Source of the DNA: Camelus bactrianus
Taxonomy: Eukaryota > Chordata > Mammalia > Artiodactyla > Camelidae
DNA length: 64,000 bases
NCBI RefSeq assembly: GCF_048773025.1
Contig: NC_133574.1
Location: forward strand, 11,115,501-11,179,500
Direction: 5' to 3'
The notes below the pieces were generated by a model. That model had not been told where the DNA came from, did not search any database, and saw only the letters and a list, made by a program, of their open reading frames with translations. The position numbers were made by a program, and so were the translations under genes. This document shows positions 58,601 to 64,000 of this stretch, piece by piece. Within the stretch, counting starts at the first letter, position 1. Each line of letters begins with the position of its first letter.

Positions 58601-60699
58601 CAAAAATAATTCAAAAAGCAATTGGAAATTCTTTCTCCCATGAACCAAAAGGACAAAAAATAGGTTTCATTCCAGCGTTGAATACAGAATAACAGACTGC
58701 CTACTCTCAGAAATGGATTGAATTTTCTAATTCATTAGGGATTATTTAGATAATAGGAAAACTAATAAATCTGAAAAATCTCTCTAGAATTGATGTTACT
58801 CCATCCTGTTTTGCAGGGTAGGGGGAGGCTGAAATATTTAATTGGTATTTTAATGAGACTATAAAGTTCTGAAAATCCTATCAATTTCTCCTGAAAGCCT
58901 ACAACTTTTCCTTTCAATTCCCTTTACTTGACTTAACTAGAACAATAATTTTTTTTCCAAGACTTTTTCTTTGTGTGTTAAAATAATAAATGCTATGCTG
59001 CCCCCAGAATGTTGTTGTTATTATTAATGCTGATAATAGCTCCAATAAGAAATATTTACAATTATGACTCATTTTGGAATAAGAGGTCATTGGCTTATAG
59101 TCCCTTTGAAAATAAGCAAAATAAACGAACATAACTTCTACACCAGGGACTGCAGCTGCACCTTTAATGGAAGCTGGTCATGAAATACAGCAAAAGCAAA
59201 AATGTAACTCAAATCAGACCCCAGGCCACAAAGCATCACTGACTGAAGATGCCACAAGATGACCTTTCACTCACTGAGGGAACCAGATGCGATTCCATGT
59301 ATAATGTATATATTTAAAAGCAATTATTTTATATATAGAATGTGATATAGGAAAAAAAATCCTTCCTCTATCTCTAGACTTATAAACAGGAAGCACAAAG
59401 GGGTGCCTTTGCAGACATGAACCCTCATGAATAAATGCAAAGCCTATTGGCCAAAATCCTTTTCTGTCTCCTAAGGTTAAAAAAAACTAATTCAAGGCAG
59501 TGGTGAGCTGAAAGGGCTCAGACAGAAAACGTGCACATCATCAGCTTTCTAGTAGATAAAAGTGTCCCATGCATAATAGAAAAGATGGCTTTTCCTATGG
59601 AAATCTATTTTAAGATACAACCATTTAAAGGCAACTGAGATCTCAAAACCAAGCTCAACCAAAGAGAAACAGAGCCCAAGCAAATGCACAGAAATGGGCA
59701 AAGACATTGGAGAAGGAGGGGATCTGTGCTTAACCGATATTTGAGATCAGCAAGTTCATCCTGAATTCAAGCCAGTGATGTGCCATGAGGTCACTCAAGG
59801 AACCAGGCAGAAACCATCGGTCAGAAGAATGTTAAAAGGAACAATGTGAAAGGCAGGTGTGAGATGTGTAAGGGGTGACCCTGTGAACCTTGCTGCCATG
59901 ACGCAGGATGCTCTTGCAGGCTTTCTGCACTGGCTGGCGGGCTCACATGACCCTGTTTAGAAGGATATCAACCAACAGCTGTGCCACACGGGCTACATGA
60001 ATATTCCATTTCATTCCTTGGCAGTAAATCTTCAGCTTTGTACAACATAAATATTGACAAAGATACACAGAGGCACCCTATTTGAAAGCCTGACTGCATA
60101 ATTGCTTCTAATGGAGAAAAGCGGGCTCCGTTTCAGTATGATGGTCATTGTTTGGCTCAGTAACCGATGCTTCTGAGACCCAAAACATACTCTAGTATAA
60201 CTGACAGCACCGAAATCTCCACTGATGACTTACTCATTTTAAGGTATTCATAAAATAACCCCAGTTTGCCCATGGGCTGCAGATGGCAGTACCGTTCCCA
60301 TTGTGGGGTGGTCTCTTCTGCTTCCGAAACTGTGGCACCATTAGATTCATGACCCAGATGCCAAACAGATTAAATTATAAAGCAGGATATTATCAGACCA
60401 AGGTGATAAAAGTATTACTGACAGTTCAAGCTGAACACATCATCTTCCCAAGAATTTAATTTCTTGTTTTCAGGATAAATTTCTTTTTATTGCTGCCACC
60501 CTACCCCCAAACATTGTGAAAACTATTCCTGACTATGTATCTGGGTTTACCAAAACTGTAATGACTGCTAATTTATCTCCTACCTCCTTTTCAGGTGGGC
60601 ATTTTAGCTTTTAGAAGTTACCTTCCCTCATTTGTCTTTTTTTCCCCCATTTCTCTGCTATTATCCACCATGGCCTTTCCAGTCTGAAAATCGTCAGAG
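58601..60699. other. No feature recognised
   Basis: No gene, RNA or familiar repeat. A/T-rich in the left half, mixed in the right. Confidence 0.5.
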
Positions 60700-61030
60700 A
60701 AAATAAGTGAAAGAAAGAAAGACAGGGTCTGTGAGCTGGTGATAAGTGCTGTGGAGGAAAATAAATGAGGACGAGGAATTTGTGCTAGGGAGCAGTGGGG
60801 ATGGTGCAGTGACCTTTGAATAAGGTAAAGAAGGAGGCAAAGGGGTGGGCAGAGAGAACAGTGATCATGGGCCTGGAGGTCCCTCATGCTGGACAGACAG
60901 CATGGAGACTGGTGTGGGCCAGAGCAAACAGGAAATCAGTGGTGGTTTTGGGGGTGGAGCCTATGAGACCACAGTGAGGATGTGGGCATTTTTCCCTCTG
61001 AATGAATTGGAGAGCCATGGAGGGTCACCG
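60700..61030 (+). mobile_element. Ancient interspersed repeat, family not named
   Basis: A purine-rich block with GAATTGGAGAGCCATGGAGG and GTCACCGAGCAGAAAAGTGA, the pattern 'GGGAAGCCATTGGAGGGTTT...GAGCAGAGGAGTGACATG' known from an old mammalian repeat. No coding signal. Confidence 0.45.
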
Positions 61031-61094
61031 AGCAGAAAAGTGATACTCTAACTTTGGATCAAACAAGTCCAAGGCCCTAATTTATGCTGAACAA

Positions 61095-61195
61095 ATCAAG
61101 GGTCAGAGAAGTGACATGCCGCCTCAAAGTCAGTGCAGAGCTTAAAAGAAACACAGCCTTGACTCACAGCCCAGTGCTCTGCCCCCTCCTGAATG
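61095..61195 (+). mobile_element. MIR 3' part
   Basis: AGGGTCAGAGAAGTGACATG, CAAAGTCAGTGCAGAGC and CACAGCCCAGTGCTCTGCC follow the 3' half of MIR (CAGAGAGGTTAAGTGACTTG, CCAAGGTCACACAGC, CCAGTGCTCTTTCC). Confidence 0.55.
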
Positions 61196-62224
61196 CTGTC
61201 CCACAGAGCTGTCTCTAAGGTTATCTTTTTTCCTCACTCAGATTCTTGTGGTCCAACTGAATGCTTCCCCCTGTTTCAAATGGCAATTTGTCCTGAAATG
61301 AAATCGGGGTTGGCAGTGAAACAAGGCATGGGCCTGTAGCCTACAGAGCTGTTGTCCTTGAAAGCAACAGCTGGCACGTGTCTTACTCGTGGAGTTCAGG
61401 AGAAGAGACAGAGCAACAACAGACAACTTAGCGTCTGGCAAAGCTTCGGCTGACTGCACTGCACGTTTGGATGGATTTCAAATTTGGACAGAGAGGCAGC
61501 TTCACATGAAAGGCAGGTGTATACACCGTACATGCACACACGACTATATGCACACACACACGGACACACACAGAGTATGTGATGTGACTTGTAAAGAGCT
61601 GCCCATGCTAGGTTTCCCACTGCCTCTGATCTCAGTGTTAACCTTTCTCTGGCCATGCTCCCAGGTTTGCTACGAGATTTCTTTGCAATGGAACATGCCC
61701 TTCGCTTCACAAACTTTCCCCACTGCTTTCAATGACATTAGGGGAAGAGCAGGGAGCTCTGGGAAGGGGTGGGGATATGGACTGAAGATACCCCTGAATC
61801 TGAATTCACACTTCATGGCTTATTTGTTATTTAACTTTATTTACATTCAAAATGCAATTGTTGCAGATCTCAGAAGATGATTTACACTCACTGCTATGGC
61901 AGAAAGTTGCGGTTAGTAGACCCACCACTGGATCCTCTTATTCAACACGTTCTTCCAATAATTCAGATATTACTGTATCACAAATGTCCATTTCTATATT
62001 TTGATATCTGCTTTTCAGTATAATTATCTTCCTTCTTTATTCTCTAAATCTTAAGATTTTAAAACATTTTTCTGAGAAGTGGTCCACAGGCTCTTTAATT
62101 ATGATAAGTAGATAAAGAGATCCTGTAAATCAAAACCACATTTAAATCCTGAGATAAACTCAACTCTGTCATATACATGGCTAGGTTTAGTCTGCAAATA
62201 CCTTGCTTAGTAATTTTTCCATCA
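61196..62224. other. No gene recognised; CA-rich spot at 61531-61572
   Basis: A 163-codon plus-strand frame (61389-61880) crosses a CA-rich patch and has a Thr/His run from it. It shows no domain and no exon borders, so I do not call it. Confidence 0.5.
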
Positions 62225-62415
62225 AACAACAAGGTCCTACTTTATAGCACAGGGAACTACATTCAAAAAATTTTAATAGCCGATAGTGAGAAACAATATG
62301 ACAAGGAATATATATATATATATATATGTATGTATAACTGAATCACTATGCTGTACACCAAGAATTAACACAATATTTTAAACCAAATATACTTTCAACA
62401 AAAAAAGTTGAAATA
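62225..62415 (+). mobile_element. Cetartiodactyl LINE-1 3' end (L1-BT-like)
   Basis: AAGGTCCTACTTTATAGCAC, AGGGAACTACATTCAAAAAA, TGTATAACTGAATCACTATG and CTGTACACCAAGAATTAACA match the 3' end of the LINE-1 family common in cattle, pigs and other even-toed ungulates, ending in an A-rich tail. A TA run lies at 62308-62327. It differs from the camelid LINE-1 3' ends at 10-21 kb and is probably older. Confidence 0.78.
62308..62327 (+). repeat. (TA)10 in LINE-1 3' UTR
   Basis: Pure TA run at the family's usual AT-rich spot. Confidence 0.93.
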
Positions 62416-63334
62416 AAATTGGGAGATGAAACTTCCACTGCCCCGGCTGCTGTCAGGATGAAACGATTCAGAGCAGGCTAGGTATTAGCAACCCCCCAAA
62501 CACATCAAAATGTGGGATCTTCCTTTTGAGCAGCACAGGCTAACTGGCTGTAGCCACCTGTAAATAAAGCTGAAGTCACTTAGAACCTTGGTTTGGGGAC
62601 ACCGTGGCCACAGGTTTGGGGGTCACTGCAGCACCTACGAGAATGACGGGGACAGCCTGCTGCTGAAGCTGCTCCCTAGGATGCAGCCCAGAGTGCTGCA
62701 GTCAGGTCTGAGGTTCAGCCGGGAGCATGCAACTCCACAGCCACTTGGAGCCCTTCGGTGCGTGTGGCACTGGGAGCGCGCTCATCAATCACCCTTCCTG
62801 GCACCAAGACTTGGGAGTCTCTTGGGGGAATTTTTCTCTGCCTCATACTTCCTGTCTCAGCCTCTTGTGGAATCCGGTCCATGTCCCACGGAAACAGGGC
62901 TTTTACCCTCCAGGACCCAAATCCATCACGGTTTGGATCCAGGATGAAACTTCCATGTTAACTCATCTGGCAATCCCTTCTTGTGCTGAACTGCTCTCCC
63001 CCGCCGATGGTATTAGGTCATATTAGAAGTCCCAACTTGCTTGTCCTTAGCTAAGACTCTGACCCTCTTTCTCAGTCTTCCTTAGTGGAACCACTCATCT
63101 GTCGCAGAAAATCTTGGGCTGTCATCTACCCATCATTGTCCTCGGTCTCTTGGGTTTTCTGTTGGGTTATGGTTCTTGTGCAGGGATATCAATTTGCACA
63201 TGTGAAACACCTGTAGACATTTTAAAAAATACCGGCACTTGATCCTCCCCCTTCTCCAGCCAAGGCTGGAAGCTTTCTCCCTCTAGCAGGGGTTACACAA
63301 TCATTTGCTTGGGAATTGACCACAGATTAGCATA
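62416..63334. other. GC-richer unrecognised sequence
   Basis: The stretch 62560-62960 is richer in G and C than its surroundings and carries overlapping open frames up to 119 codons, without motifs or exon borders. An AATAAAGCTGAAG near 62562 could be an LTR-type signal, but I see no other LTR feature. Confidence 0.4.
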
Positions 63335-63470
63335 ATCATAGTAAATTGCCCTTTACTCAGTGCTTGCCACGTGACACTTTCTACTTCATGTTGTCTTGTA
63401 CCTTCATTATCACATTTAATCTCTGCATTATAGATAATCACCATTTCTGTTGAGGACACTCCCACTTGCT
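63335..63470 (+). mobile_element. MIR fragment
   Basis: TTTACTCAGTGCTTGCCACG, TTCATTATCACATTTAATCT and ATAATCACCATTTCTGTTGA follow the core of MIR (GAGTGCTTACTATGTGCCAG, CATTTAATCCTCACAA, ATTATCCCCATTTTACAGATG). Confidence 0.6.
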
Positions 63471-64000
63471 AATCTTGAATACAAGTATCTTTGATTCTCT
63501 GAATCTATTTCATTCCTGAGTTTCCTGTTCCTGAATTTAAAGAGTGAATTACAGACACATGTAATTAAGATTCTCTTATTATATGTCTCTGCCTCATCCT
63601 CTAACCAAATCATATCTGGAGAAGAGAGATTTTCTTATTATATAGTAGTGCATACCCGCGGTGGAAAATGTAGAAAACATAAAGTAAGAAAATTACAGCC
63701 ATACATTATCTAAACACCAAAGGACAATGCTATGCCATTTTGGGCATTTAACTATTTTTCTTAATATTTTATCCTAAAATTTCTCCAGGGCAAGTTGCTT
63801 AACCCTGGAGTCATACTAGCCTTTTGTCAAGTACAGAATAACATTCCCAGAAATGATCCCAATATCAAAATAGTATGTGAGGCTGGGAAGGCCACAGGGC
63901 TCTCAGCTTATTCTCTGAGTCCTACAAATAATGCTGTTAATTCACTGATTTTATGCATTCGATGCCTGTGAGTCACTCAGTCACTCAGCTGGGTCGGACT
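63471..64000. other. No feature recognised
   Basis: Ordinary non-coding sequence to the window edge. The last 30 bases hold a short direct repeat, GTCACTCAGTCACTCAG. Confidence 0.5.

Noticed and set aside
62416-62720. LTR near the AATAAAGCTGAAG signal
   Set aside because: No matching ends, U5-like part or internal sequence seen.
63966-64000. Resemblance to the ruminant Bov-A SINE motif (AGTCGCTCAGTCGTGTCCGA)
   Set aside because: Only a short, partly repeated match at the window edge; Vic SINEs point to a camelid, where Bov-A is not expected.

Overview
The window is nuclear DNA from a mammal, most likely a camelid (camel, llama or alpaca). The best marker is a tRNA-derived SINE of the camelid Vic type on the minus strand (about 3046-3202, and a worn copy at 14851-15061). 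Several LINE-1 copies share one camelid-like 3' end. Ancient mammalian repeats (L2, MIR, MER5-like) are also present. I find no complete host protein gene; almost every long open frame lies in a LINE, in a satellite or opposite a mitochondrial fossil.

Layout. 1-4.1 kb: a 5'-inverted LINE-1 cut by the window start, then an older minus-strand LINE-1 carrying a Vic SINE. 4.1-8.4 kb: mostly unrecognised sequence with a possible LTR, a MER5-like DNA transposon and a LINE-1 3' end. 8.4-11.66 kb: an old minus-strand LINE-1 with a younger LINE-1 inserted. 11.67-16.45 kb: a long, old nuclear copy of mitochondrial DNA (NUMT) that runs collinearly from the 3' end of 12S rRNA through tRNA-Val, 16S rRNA, tRNA-Leu, ND1, tRNA-Ile/Gln/Met and ND2 to tRNA-Trp/Ala/Asn. 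A LINE-1 3' end and a SINE later inserted into it. 16.45-17.33 kb: another old LINE-1 piece.

17.4-18.53 kb is a degenerate TTAGGG/GGGTCA-type telomere-like tract. It abuts a roughly 248-bp tandem satellite (18,531-18,790 and 25,574-45,525, about 80 copies). A near-full-length LINE-1 (18,791-25,573, minus strand, itself carrying a nested 5'-inverted LINE-1) splits the satellite after its first monomer. The satellite runs on the plus strand to about 35,880, then flips to the minus strand. Three subfamilies lie in blocks: C(+), [LINE-1], A(+), B(+), then inverted A(-), C(-). This partly mirror-symmetric array beside telomere-like DNA is the most unusual structure in the window and suggests a subtelomeric, pericentromeric or fusion-derived locus.

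45.5-48.45 kb is a second, older 5'-inverted LINE-1. From 48.5 kb to the end is ordinary low-density intergenic or intronic sequence with a solo LTR, MIR and L2 fragments, a cetartiodactyl LINE-1 3' end and one short possible exon (48,913-49,015). All family assignments are by eye; no search or alignment was run.
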